This document shows positions 1-11,513 of a stretch of 64,000 nucleotides of DNA, piece by piece. This DNA is from Lolium rigidum (Eukaryota; Streptophyta; Magnoliopsida; Poales; Poaceae), in NCBI RefSeq assembly GCF_022539505.1, contig NC_061514.1:215163837-215227836 (forward strand), in the 5' to 3' direction. Each line of letters begins with the position of its first letter. Positions within the stretch are counted from its first letter, which is position 1. The translations under genes were made by a program, and so were the position numbers. The notes under the pieces were generated by a model. It saw nothing but the letters and a program-made list of their open reading frames with translations. It made no database searches and was not told the origin of the DNA.

Positions 1-1478
1 AAGCACGTTGAAGGTTGATGGCGGCGGGATGTAGTGCGACGCAACACCAGGGATTCCGGCGCCAACGTGGAACCTGCACAACACAACCAAAGTACTTTGC
101 CCAAACAAAACAGTGAGGTTGTCAATCTCACCGGCTTGCTGTAACAAAGGATTAGATGTATAGTGTGGATGATGATTGTTTGCAGAAAACGATAGAACAA
201 GTATTGCGGTAGATTGTATTCGATGTAAAAGAATGGACCGGGGTCCACAGTTCACTAGAGGTGTCTCTCCCATAAGATAAATAGCATGTTGGGTGAACAA
301 ATTACAGTTCGGCAATTGACAAATAGAGAGGGCATGACCATGCACATACATGATATGATGAGTATAGTGAGATTTAATTGGGAATTACGACAAAGTACAT
401 AGACCGCTATCCAGCATGCATCTATGCCTAAAATGTCCACCTTCAGGTTATCATCCGAACCCCTTCCAGTATTAAGTTGCAAACAACGAGACAATTGCAT
501 TAAGTATGGTGCGTAATGTAATCAATAACTACATCCTCGGACATAGCATCAATGTTTTATCCCTAGTGGCAACAAGACATCCACAACCTTAGAACTTTCT
601 GTCACCTTGTCCTAGATTTAATGGAGGCATGAACCCACTATCGAGCATAAATACTCCCTCTTGGAGTTAAGAGTAAAAACTTGGCCGAGCCTCTACTAAT
701 AACGGAGAGCATGCAAGATCATAAACAACACATAGGTAATAGATTGATAATCAACATAACATAGTATTCTCTATCCATCGGATCCCAACAAACACAATAT
801 ATAGCATTACAGATAGATGATCTTGATCATGTTAGGCAGCTCACAAGATCCGACAATGAAGCACATAAGGAGAAGACGACCATCTAGCTACTGCTATGGA
901 CCAATAGTCCAGGGGTGAACTACTCACTCATCACTCCGGAGGCGACCATGGTGGTGAAGAGTCCTCCGGGAGATGATTCCCCTCTCCGGCAGGGTGCCGG
1001 AGGCGATCTCCTGAATCCCCCGAGATGGGATTGGCGGCGGCGGCGTCTCCGGAAGGTTTTCCGTATCGTGGCTCTCGGTGCCGGGGGTTTCGCGATGAAG
1101 ACTATATGTAGGCGGAAGGGCAGCCTCGGAGGGGTCACGGGGCCCCACACAACGGGGCCGCGCGGGCCCTATGCTGGCCGCGCCGCCCTAGTGTGGCGGC
1201 GCCCCGTGGCCCCACTTCGTCTTCTCTTCGGTCTTCCGGAAGCTTCGTGGCAAAATAGGCCCCCGGGCGTTGATTTCGTCCAATTCCGAGAATATTTCCT
1301 TACTAGGATTTACGAAACCAAAAACACGAGAAAACAACAAGCGGCTCTTCGGCATCTCGTTAATAGGTTAGTGCCGGAAAATGCATAAATATGACATAAA
1401 GTATGCATAAAACATGTAGATATCATCAATAATGTGGCATGGAACATAAGAAATTATCGATACGTCGGAGACGTATCA
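1..1478 (-). mobile_element. B-type Gypsy LTR, left end outside window
   Basis: This block matches the two B-type LTRs at 9926-11513 and 17468-19067 along its length. It ends in the shared tail TACGTCGGAGACGTATCA. The first ~120 bases of the LTR lie outside the window. It interrupts the 5' LTR of element D: sequence resuming at 1479 corresponds to about 5999 in the intact D 3' LTR. Whether it is a solo LTR or one end of a full element cannot be decided here. The short ORFs inside are not credible genes. Confidence 0.85.
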
Positions 1479-4028
1479 CCACTCCTCTCGCCGCGCCCGG
1501 CATCAAACACCTGGTGTGCCTGTGCCGATGGTTCGCCAGCTCAGTCGCCACGTCGTCGACTGGACCCCACCCGTCAGCGACTTGGGCTAAACCCGCTCCG
1601 GTGAGAATCCCCACCAGATCCAGATCTGTTCCACTTTGCATCCAGCCCCCTGCCTGTTTTGTTTTATTAACCCGCAGCCCCCAGCGATGCTGCTTTTCAG
1701 CATAACCCCCTGAAACTATGTGAATCTAACCCGGGATCCTTCCCCTGGATAGATTTTGTTTTCGGGTCCTTTCCTAATTAAAATAAACCTGTTTATCTAT
1801 TTTTAAATGATAAAAACTAATCTGCTAATATCTTTTAATTGGTAACTCGAAATTAAAAGTGTTGTATATGATTTTTGATCAGAAAAATGTGATGAACATG
1901 ATTATGCCATCCATACCTGCTGTTGCAGAATGCATCATACAATCTCGTGATAGTTTGCATTAACACCTAATATGGAACATATGGAATATGAGGGATACTA
2001 TATAAATGTTGTCCGGTTCCATTTAACTTTGAAGTAGCGCACCCTTGCCATGCTATGCCATGCTAACAACCACTTAACTTTGCCGGTAGAAAATGCAACT
2101 CCAACCTAATTTGTTTGTCCGGGATTCCGACTCCGATTAAATTGGATAAGTCCATCGCATCATCCTTGCCATGTCATGCATGCATATCATATCTGGAGCA
2201 TGCTGATTCTTCTCCGTAGTAGTAAGACTTGCATGCGTTGTTGTCCAGCATTTGCTTCTTCCCGGATAGGATCACGAAGTGTTGATGTGAGATACGACGA
2301 GTTCTCCGACAAGTTCTTCTGCAGCTTTTCACAGGCGAGCCCTCTCTCTTCACCTATTTTACTCTCTCCCTCGCATTGCTATCCTTATGTTGCGCTTCTT
2401 CATCGAGTCACGTGTCCTATTCCACTTGTTTACCATAATAATCCTATATGTATCATCCCTCACCCATAGCCGTTGCTTGATGTTTGAGCCTTGCGAGTCG
2501 TAGGCGTGTTTAGGCTCTGTTGTTATCTCGACCTGATATCGGGATATGTTGGGTTGTTGGGAGGTTATCACATGCTATATCAGTTGTTGGAGATACACAT
2601 GCTCTATTTAATTGTTAACAACTAAAATTGTAAGTAGAGGCATCTGTGAGCCCCTTTGCGAAAGCATCGGAACTTTGACTTGCTAATGTCCCCTAGGACC
2701 CGAGTTCTTGTTATCTGTTCCGAGATTGAGCGCTCTACCCATGCGTGGGGAGGATTATTGGGACCCCCCCCCCCCCCCTCACCCATTACCTTTTTCTCAA
2801 GTTAGTTGAAAAGGGGGCCACAACCTTGGTTTTATTTGCCTATGCCATGTATGCCATGCTTTACTTCGTGTTGCCTTCGGGTGTTTACTTCCTGTTGCCT
2901 TCGGGTGTTTATATTCTGTACTGTACCCCGCGGGACGTTTAGCGAAGCGTGTGGTTTGCACGCCTAGCCGCCGACGCAAACCCTGAGTCCGTCTCGGAGT
3001 ACGGCCGGACTTCGTCACGGGTAGCTTAGTTGGGTGACCCCCTAGACTTTGTTGTTGAACTGGGAACGGTCTTGTTGTGAGACATCCACCTGTCGTAAGT
3101 GGGTCGAGCATGCATATGGTTACATTTGGGAAACCCCTGCAGGGTGTACATCTTATCGATAAGCCGTGTCCGCGGTTATGGACGACTTGGAATTGTATAG
3201 CTCGATCATAGAACAACTTACACCTTATACTTGTTGTTAATAATCTGATAATAACTTGCGTAGTAATATAGCATTACTACAACTGATACCTAATAAAACT
3301 TGTCCACCGTTGAGTGCCTTTTACATTGCCTCTTCGCAATTGTTGAAGGGGTTATGTGTATTTGGCTGGGTTATGTTTGTGTAGTATTTTACCTGTTACC
3401 TTATGCGCTCTCTTATCTTATCTGAGTAGATGGATGTTGTAGTGTGTCTCTATTGGTTATAGTTTTGCTGCCGCTAAACCTACCATATAGCCCCAGGCGA
3501 TATATATATATATATATACTCGCCCGGCGAGCATAGCCATTTCTAGTCTCGCTAAGTACGTGCCGGAGTTCGTTCCTTGGTACTTACTCTCGCCTTTTCC
3601 CTTTCTCTTTTGCTTCCTCCCTTTTGTCGGCAACCGATGGCCCGACTTCGACATGTACAAGATGACGACGTTAGCAAGGTTACCCTTCCGGCTTGGCCTC
3701 GGGCGGGGTTATGGACGCCACTGGTTATCTTCAGGACTCTTAGTCCAATTTGTATCTTGTCCGTACTCGGACGTATTCGATCTTATGTATGATTTGGATC
3801 TTTGTATTGTATATTTGTATCTTGACTCGTTGGAGTCGTTGTTGTAATATATGTATCTTGTGGGCTCTATTGTAATCCTGTTGTAATGTTACCGCTCGTG
3901 TTAATTCCTCTGGCATCACGTGTGTGATTCGTCGCGCACGTCGTGTCGGAGGGCGTCTCTGAATCGATATCGTGCGGATTTCGGCGGGTTCGCTGGGATC
4001 CTCAGGATACCGGTTCCGGGGCGTCACA
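1479..4028 (+). mobile_element. Element D 5' LTR, right part
   Basis: This 2.55-kb block is a near-identical direct repeat of 5999-8537. It ends GGGGCGTCACA and is followed three bases later by an initiator-Met primer binding site, which makes it the end of a 5' LTR. Its left part is interrupted by the B-type LTR. It differs from its partner mainly by point changes and simple-repeat length: a 15-C tract at 2764-2778 against six C, and nine TA units at 3501-3518 against six. Confidence 0.88.
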
Positions 4029-4775
4029 AGTTGGTATCAGAGCTCAGGTTGATGGTACCCCACTAGTCCAGCCTGTAGGATAACCTTGCCAATGGTCGTT
4101 GAGTTTAGAGTGTCAAAACTATTTTCTAAAATTCGTTGGATAGATCTAATTAGCTCTGATTTTTCTCCTTACCTATATTCTTTCTCTTCTCACCTTTGCG
4201 AGTTTTGAATCTTCTCTTATCTGCTTCTCCGAGTCATAGGTTTCAACGTGGGTTGGACGATCTCTGCCTTAACCTAATAGGACCGATCTCTGAAGACCTT
4301 CCGACAGGAGTACATCACCGACGGCAACCTTGTCTTCTCCGGTTGATATCATCCTTATCTTGTGATCCCTCTTTCCTTGTGCTTTGACCCAATCGAATCC
4401 TTGCTGACAATGCTTGTCGATATCGTCAATCTGAGATCCGAGAGTTGGTTACACGATTCTTCTATTTATGTTCATGGTTAATAGTTCGGGTGCGGGATGG
4501 ATTGGCCCCCATACCGACTACTCTTACTATTCGCCTTGTTACCTGAATTTGTGGATCCGTGTAACTGTTACTCCTTCCTTTGTTTCTCCGGAGTCATCAT
4601 CGTCATCGGAACAATGACTTCTTGTTGGTGGTGTTGACCGCCCAAGCTGGAGCAAGACATCTTGTTAGTGGTGTCGAGAAGATCGACACATCGCCTAAAG
4701 ACCCGATAGTCCACCTCTCTCCCCCGTACCTTGGCGTGGGATCTCGGGGCGCGATCCCTTGTTAGTGGTGTCGAT
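4029..4775 (+). mobile_element. Element D very short internal domain
   Basis: Only 747 bases separate the two D LTRs. The block begins with the primer binding site and has no gag or pol similarity that I can see; its only open frames are under 70 codons. Such a long-LTR, short-interior layout fits a LARD-like or internally deleted non-autonomous Gypsy element that would depend on proteins from relatives. No clean polypurine tract is visible before the 3' LTR. Confidence 0.75.
4032..4043 (+). other. Primer binding site (tRNA-iMet) of element D
   Basis: TGGTATCAGAGC, the standard 12-base match to the 3' end of plant initiator tRNA-Met, three bases after the LTR terminus. It sets element D on the plus strand. 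Confidence 0.9.
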
Positions 4776-7700
4776 TGTAACGGCCCCGGGTAGCACCCCT
4801 ATTAGATTTTGTCTATTCTTTTTTGTTTTGCGCATCATCATGCATCATGCATCATATCATCCATGTTTTTATTAAATAAAATTATTTTATAAAACCCTTC
4901 CTTGTCTTTCCTTAAATAAAACCTTATCCTCTTCCTCTCATATTTCTTAGTTTATAACTAAGTCTTTCCAACAAATACATTTTGTATAAAATGTGTTTTG
5001 TTTTAGGTAAGAAATAAAGTAAATATTTTGAAAACTAATTTTGAATCTATCTCACGCCTTTCCTTAGTTTCAAAACAGGAACATAATTTAAATTCAAAAG
5101 GTTTGAATAAAAACAGAAAAAGAAAATAAAAACCCCTCTTCCTTTCTTCTCCCTGGGCCCTGCCTCTCTTTTCTCTCTCTCAGCCCAACCCAGCAGCCAA
5201 CCCCCTGGCCCCTTCTATTTCTCTCACCGGCGGCCCACTCCCTTCTCCCCTCTTTTCCTTTTTCCTTGGCCCAGCCCAGCTCCTTCGGCCCACCTTCTCC
5301 CCAGCGAACCGGTACGCAGCGCTCCTCCTTGTCGTCTTTCCCAGGACCGAGCACGAGAGAAGCGTGAACTTTTCCCCTCTCCGTGGTCCTCCCCTCAACC
5401 ACCGCACCTCCACCACATGCTTCCCCTACTCTTTATCTTCCTGTGCAAACCCTAGCCCTCCTCTCATCCCCCTCCTCGCGCCGCCAACCCTCTCTCCCTC
5501 CCCGCGTTTTCTTCTACATCACCGAGAGTCACCTCACAGCATCACCATCGCCCACCCATCTTCGGCCACCCCTCGCCATGCCGAGAGCACCAGGAGCTCC
5601 GCCTCGTCGCCACGATCTCCCTCGTCCAAGGAATCGACCTACCGCGCCCTGTGCTGACGACACGGTCGCCGTTTCTTCGCCACGGCCGCCGCGCTCCGAC
5701 GCCGATTCCCGCCGCCATGGTCATCCTCCACCTCTACCGCTGGCTCCTCGAGCTTCAGGGTAAGCAGGCGCACCTCCTGGACCCCTCGGTTGCCTCCCCC
5801 TCCTCCGGTTCGCCCTCTTTTCGTTGATGCCGCCGCCTTCCTCCGCAGACGTCACCGCCGGCGAAGCTCCGGTGAACCTCCTGTCTCGGCGCCGCCTCCT
5901 TCTGGTCAGAAACAACGAGACGCGTCGAACGCCACCACCCGCGCATCCTGGAACCCACGGAGTCACCCGCACGCGCGATGCCAGCCTGCGGTGGTCACCG
6001 CCGCTCCTCTCGCCGTGCCCGGCATCAAACACCTGGTGTGCCTGCGCCGATGGTTCGCCAGCTCAGCCGCCACATCATCGGCTGGACACCACCCGTCATC
6101 GACTTGGGCTAAACCCGCTCCGGTGAGAATCCCCACCAGATCCAGATCTGTTCCACTTTGCATCCGGCCCCCTGCCTGTTTTGTTTTATTAACCCGCAGC
6201 CCCCAGCGCTGCTGCTTTTCAGCATAACCCCCTGAAACTATGTGAATCTAACCCGGGATCCTTCCCCTGGATAGATTTTGTTTTCGGGTCCTTTCCTAAT
6301 TAAAATAAACCTGTTTATCTATTTTTAAATGATAAAAACTAATATGCTAATATCTTTTAATTGGTAACTCGAAATTAAAAGTGTTGTATATGATTTTTGA
6401 TCAGAAAAATGTGCTGAACATGATTATGCCATCCATACCTGCTGTTGCATAATGCATCATACAATATCGTGATAGTTTGCATTAACACCTAATATGGAAC
6501 ATATGGAATATGAGGGATACTATATAAATGTTGTCCGGTTCCATTTAACTTTGAAGTAGCGTACCCTTGCCATGCTATGCCATGCTAACAACCACTTAAC
6601 TTTGCCGGTAGAAAATGCAACTCCAACCTAATTTGTTTGTCCGGGATTCTGACTCCGATTAAACTGGATAAGTGCATCGCATCATCCTTGCCATGTCATG
6701 CATGCATATCATATCTGGAGCATGCCGATTCTTCTCCGTAGTAGTAAGACTTGCATGCGTTGTTGTCCAGCATTTGCTTCTTCCCGGATAGGATCACGAA
6801 GTGTTGATGTGAGATACGACGAGTTCTCCGACAAGTTCTTCTGCAGCTTTTCACAGGCGAGCCCTCTCTATTCACCTATTTTACTCTCTCCCTCGCATTG
6901 CTATCCTTATGTTGCGCTTCTTTATCGAGTCACATGTCCTATTCCACTTGTTTACCATAATAATCCTATATGTATCATCCCTCACCCATAGCCGTTGCTT
7001 GATGTTTCAGCCTTGCGAGTCGTAGGCGTGTTTAGGCTCTGTTGTTATCTCGACCTGATATCGGGATATGTTGGGTTGTTGGGAGGTTATCACATGCTAT
7101 ATCAGTTGTTGGAGATACACATTCTCTATTTAACTGTTAACAACTAAAATTGTAAGCAGAGGCATCTGTGAGCCACTTTGTGAAAGCATCGGAACTTTGA
7201 CTTGCTAATGTCCCCTAGGACCCGAGTTCTTGTTATCTGTTCCGAGATTGAGCGCTCTACCCATGCGTGGGGACGATTATTGGGACCCCCCTCACCCATT
7301 ACCTTTTTCTCAAGTTAGTTGAAAAGGGGGCCACAACCTTGGTTTTATTTGCCTATGCCATGTATGCCATGCTTTACTTCCTGTTGCCTTCGGGTGTTTA
7401 CTTCCTGTTGCCTTCGGGTGTTTATATTCTGTATTGTACCCCGCGGGACGTTTAGCGAAGCGTGTGGTTTGCACGCCTAGCCGCCGACGCAAACCCTGAG
7501 TCCGTCTCGGAGTACGGCCGGACTTCGTCACGGGTAGCTTAGTTGGGTGGCCCCCCTAGACTTTCTTGTTGAGCCGGGAACGGTCTTGTTGTGAGACATC
7601 CACCTGTCGTAAGTGGGTCGAGCATGCGTATGGTTACATTTGGGCAACCCCTGCAGGGTGTACATCTTATCGATAAGCCGTGTCCGCGGTTATGGACGAC

Positions 7701-8537
7701 TTGGAATTGTATAGCTCGATCATAGAACAACTTACACCTTATACTTGTTGTTAATAATCTGATAATAACTTGCGTAGTAATATAGCATTACTACAACCGA
7801 TACCTAATAAAACTTGTCCACCGTTGAGTGTCTTTTACATTGCCTCTTCGCAATTGTTGAAGGGGATATGTGTATTTGGTCGGGTTATGTTTGTGTAGTA
7901 TTTTACCGGTTACCTTATGCGCTCTCTTATCTTATCTGAGTAGACGGATGTTGTAGTGTGTCTCTATTGGTTATAGTTTTGCTGCCGCTAAACCTACCAT
8001 ATAGCCCCAGGCGATATATATATATACTCGCCCGGCGAGCATAGCCATTTCTAGTTTCGCTAAGTACGTGCCGGAGTTCGTTCCTTGGTACTTACTCTCG
8101 CCTTTTCCCTTTCTCTTTTGCTTCCTCCCTTTTGTCGGCAACCGATGGCCCGACTTCGACGAGTACAAGATGACGACGTTAGCAAGGTTACCCTTCCGGC
8201 TTGGCCTCGGGCAGGGTTATGGACGCCATTGGTTATCTTCGGGACTCTTAGTCCAATTTGTATCTTGTCCGTACTCGGACGTATTCGATCTTCTCGTATG
8301 ATTTGGATCTTTGTATTGTATATTTGTATCTTGACTCGTTGGAGTCGTTGTTGTAATATATGTATCTTGTGGGCTCTATTGTAATCATGTTGTAATGTTA
8401 CCGCTCGTGTTAATTCCTCTGGCATCACGTGTGTGATTCGTCGCGCACGTCGTGTCGGAGGGCGTCTCTGAATCGATATCGTGCGGATTTCGGCGGGTTC
8501 GCTGGGATCCTCAGGATACCGGTTCCGGGGCGTCACA
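4776..8537 (+). mobile_element. Element D 3' LTR, complete
   Basis: This 3,762-base LTR runs from TGTAACGGCCCC to GGGGCGTCACA, with TG/CA ends and matching inverted termini. Its right 2.5 kb repeats 1479-4028. The GC-rich stretch 5370-5998 gives overlapping open frames on both strands with no domain; I treat these as chance. The element is inserted in an A-type LTR that resumes at 8538. Confidence 0.87.
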
Positions 8538-9004
8538 AGGCCCGGCTGCCACCGGCTGGTAGGACAAAAGATGTTGTGCAAGTTTCTCATTGCGAGCACA
8601 TACGACTAAATATGGAACACATGCCTATTGATTGATTAGTACTTGGATACCGTTTTATTACTATCTGCAAATGCCCTACCTTGATTGTTACATGAGTTTC
8701 TCTCATCCATGCAATGCCCGTTCATCCATCCCTGTGCCTACAGTATTTTAATCCTGCTCGTTTACTATAATCACTACTATCTGTCTTTGTTACACTCGCT
8801 GCTGATATTTCACCACTCGCTACTGCTATAAAACTGTTACTACTGATAAACTCTTGCGAGAAAGTCTGTTTCCAGGTGCAGCTGAATTGACAACTCCGCT
8901 GTTAAGGCTTACAAATATTCTTTGGCTCCCCTTGTGTCGAATCAATAAATTGGGTTTTACTTCCCTCGAAGACTGTTGCGATCCCCTATACTTGTGGGTC
9001 ATCA
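8538..9004 (+). mobile_element. A-type LTR fragment
   Basis: The sequence is the reverse complement of the first ~520 bases of the element A LTRs (28354-28873). It ends CTTGTGGGTCATCA, the A-type 3' terminus. It is the right-hand remainder of an A-type LTR split by element D; the other part lies left of the window. Confidence 0.82.
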
Positions 9005-9560
9005 GCGGACAGGATATCGGCGACCGCGAGATGTAGAGCATGGGCGAGGGGGTCGCAGCGGCGGTGGCGGTGGAGGGCGTGGACGAGTGTGCGAGGTCTT
9101 CGTGAGGGTTTCCTGTTTCCAGGAGGTGGCTAGGAGCTCGCGCACGCGCTCGGGCGGCATGTTGGGACAACCTGGAAGAAGTGGAGGCAGGGGTTGCCGG
9201 AGCCGGAGTACGTGGCGGAGCAGTTCTCCGTGAGCGCCCTCTGCGGCTTGAGGGCACGTTGAAGGCGGCGTCGAGGAGATCGAGGAAGGTGCCACGCTGG
9301 TGCACCATCGCCGGCGGCGTCGGCCGAAGGGCGCGCGCCGGCGCGTGTCGAGGAGGTCGAGGAAGGGGTGCCACGCCAGTGCACCGTCGTCGGGGTGGTG
9401 GAACCCTAGGTCTGGGGACTCGCTCGGGAGAGAATTAGGTACCGGACGACGATACATCGTCATGGGCGGCCCAGGTACGCGATTGGGCAGAAGTGGCCCA
9501 GGTACGGAGCGGGGGTACGACCAAGACGGACGAAAAGGGCAGAATAGAGAATAACTTCAT
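9005..9560. other. GC-rich unassigned segment
   Basis: A GC-rich stretch between the A-type LTR and the tail of element E. Several overlapping open frames exist on both strands but none shows a recognisable domain. It could be a captured gene fragment or part of a lost LTR. Nothing further is recognised. Confidence 0.4.
9270..9388. repeat. Imperfect 77-base tandem repeat
   Basis: Two ~42-base copies starting GTCGAGGAG, at 9270 and 9347, share about 85% of bases and are spaced 77 bases apart inside the GC-rich segment. Confidence 0.6.
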
Positions 9561-9925
9561 TCTTTTTAAGTAGTTTAGATGCAGAAAAAGGTAAGACATA
9601 GACAGAGAAGACTAAGTAATAAAATCTACCCTTATGCATGCATCAAACATCGAAACACAAAACATCCATATAAAAATATGAAAAGGTTTTTATCAAACTA
9701 TTATTGCCATACCACAAGGGATTGGTATGGTCAAACAACTAAGCGAAGATAAAACGGTAAGATAGATAAATGGTGGTCAACTATTTATCTTCCTCGTCTA
9801 CATCAACTTCCTCTTCCACTATCTCAAATGTGAGTCCCGCCTCTAAGAATCCTGCCTTGTACTCCTTGAGCTCCTTAGCCAACTCTTCATTCTTCTCCTG
9901 CAAGTCCCTCTTCTCAGCATGTAAC

Positions 9926-11513
9926 TGCTGGCATGTAGTTGACACACGTCTGTTGGGAACCCCAAGAGGAAGGTGTGATGCGCACAGCAGTAAGTTTTCC
10001 TTCAGTAAGAAACCAAGGTTATCGAACCAGTAGGAGTCAAGGGCCACGTGAAGGTTGTTGGTGACGGAGTGTAGTGCGGCGCAACACCAGGGATTCCGGC
10101 GCCAACGTGGAACCTGCACAACACAATCACAATACTTTGCACCAACTTAACAGTGAGGTTGTCAATCTCACCGGCTTGCTGTAAACAAAGGATTAAACTT
10201 ATGGTGTGGAAATGATGTTTTTTTGCGAAGAACAGTAGAGAACAGAGTTTGCAGTAGATTGTATTTCAGATGTAAAAGAATGGACCGGGGTCCACAGTTC
10301 ACTAGTGGTGTCTCTCCAATAAGATAAATAGCATGTTGGGTGAACAAATTACAGTTGGGCAATTGACAAATAGAGAGGGCATAACAATGCACATACATAT
10401 CATGATGACTACTATGAGATTTAATCGGGGCATTACGACAAAGTACATAGACCGCTATCCGGCATGCATCTATGCCTAAAAAGTCCACCTTCGAGGTTAG
10501 CATCCGCACCCCTTCCGGTATTAAGTTGCAAACAACGGACAATTGCATTAAGTATGGTGCGTAATGTAATCAACACAAATATCCTTAGACAAAGCATTGA
10601 TGTTTTATCCCTAGTGGCAACAGCACATCCACAACCTTAGAACTTTCACGTCATCGTCCCGGATTCAATGGAGGCATGAACCCACTATCGAGCATAAATA
10701 CTCCCTCTTGGAGTTACAAGTAACAACTTGGCCAGAGCCTCTACTAGCAACGGAGAGCATGCAAGAACATAAACAACACATATATGATAGATTGATAATC
10801 AGCTTGACATAGTATTCCATATTCATCGGATCCCAACAAACACAACATGTAGCATTACAAATAGATGATCTTGATCATGATAGGCAGCTCACAAGATCTA
10901 ACATGATAGCACAAGAGGAGAAGACAACCATCTAGCTACTGCTATGGACCCATAGTCCAAGGATGAACTACTCACACATCAGTCCGGAGGCGGTCATGGT
11001 GATGAAGAGTCCTTCGGGAGATGATTCCCCTCTCCGGCAGGGTGCCGGAGGCGATCTCCTGAATCCCCCGAGATGGGATTGGCGGCGGCGTCTCTGGAAC
11101 TTTTTCCGTATCGTGGCTCTCCGTAATAGGGTTTTCGCGACGGAGAGTATAAGTAGGCGGAAGGGCAGAGTCGGAGGAGGCACGAGGGGCCCACACCACA
11201 GGGCGTCACGGGCCCCTCCTTGGCCACGCCGGCCTGTGGTTTGGCCACCTCGTGGCCCCACTTCGTATGCTCTTCGGTCTTCTGGAAGCTCCGTGGAAAA
11301 ATAAGACCCTGGGCGTTGATTTCGTCCAATTCCGAGAATATTTCCTTTGTAGGATTTACGAAACCAAAAACAGCTGAAAACAACAGAATCGGCTCTTCGG
11401 CATCTTGTCAATAGGTTAGTGCCGTAAAATGCATAATAATGATGTAAAGTGTGTATAAAACATGTGAGTATTGTCATAAAAGTAGCATGGAACATAAGAA
11501 ATTATAGATACGT
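9926..11513 (-). mobile_element. Element B 3' LTR, end deleted
   Basis: It matches 17468-19067 but stops at GATACGTT, about ten bases short of the LTR terminus, and joins directly to sequence that in element A lies ~100 bases inside the element. The polypurine tract and LTR tip are lost. Confidence 0.85.

Noticed and set aside
2797..3216. 139-residue minus-strand frame repeated in part at 7310-7730
   Set aside because: It lies in the D LTR pair and is broken differently in the two copies, so it is not conserved as coding.
5364..6227. Overlapping GC-rich open frames on both strands in the element D LTR
   Set aside because: They lie inside an LTR, overlap in several frames, have proline/serine/arginine composition expected from GC-rich DNA, and show no domain.
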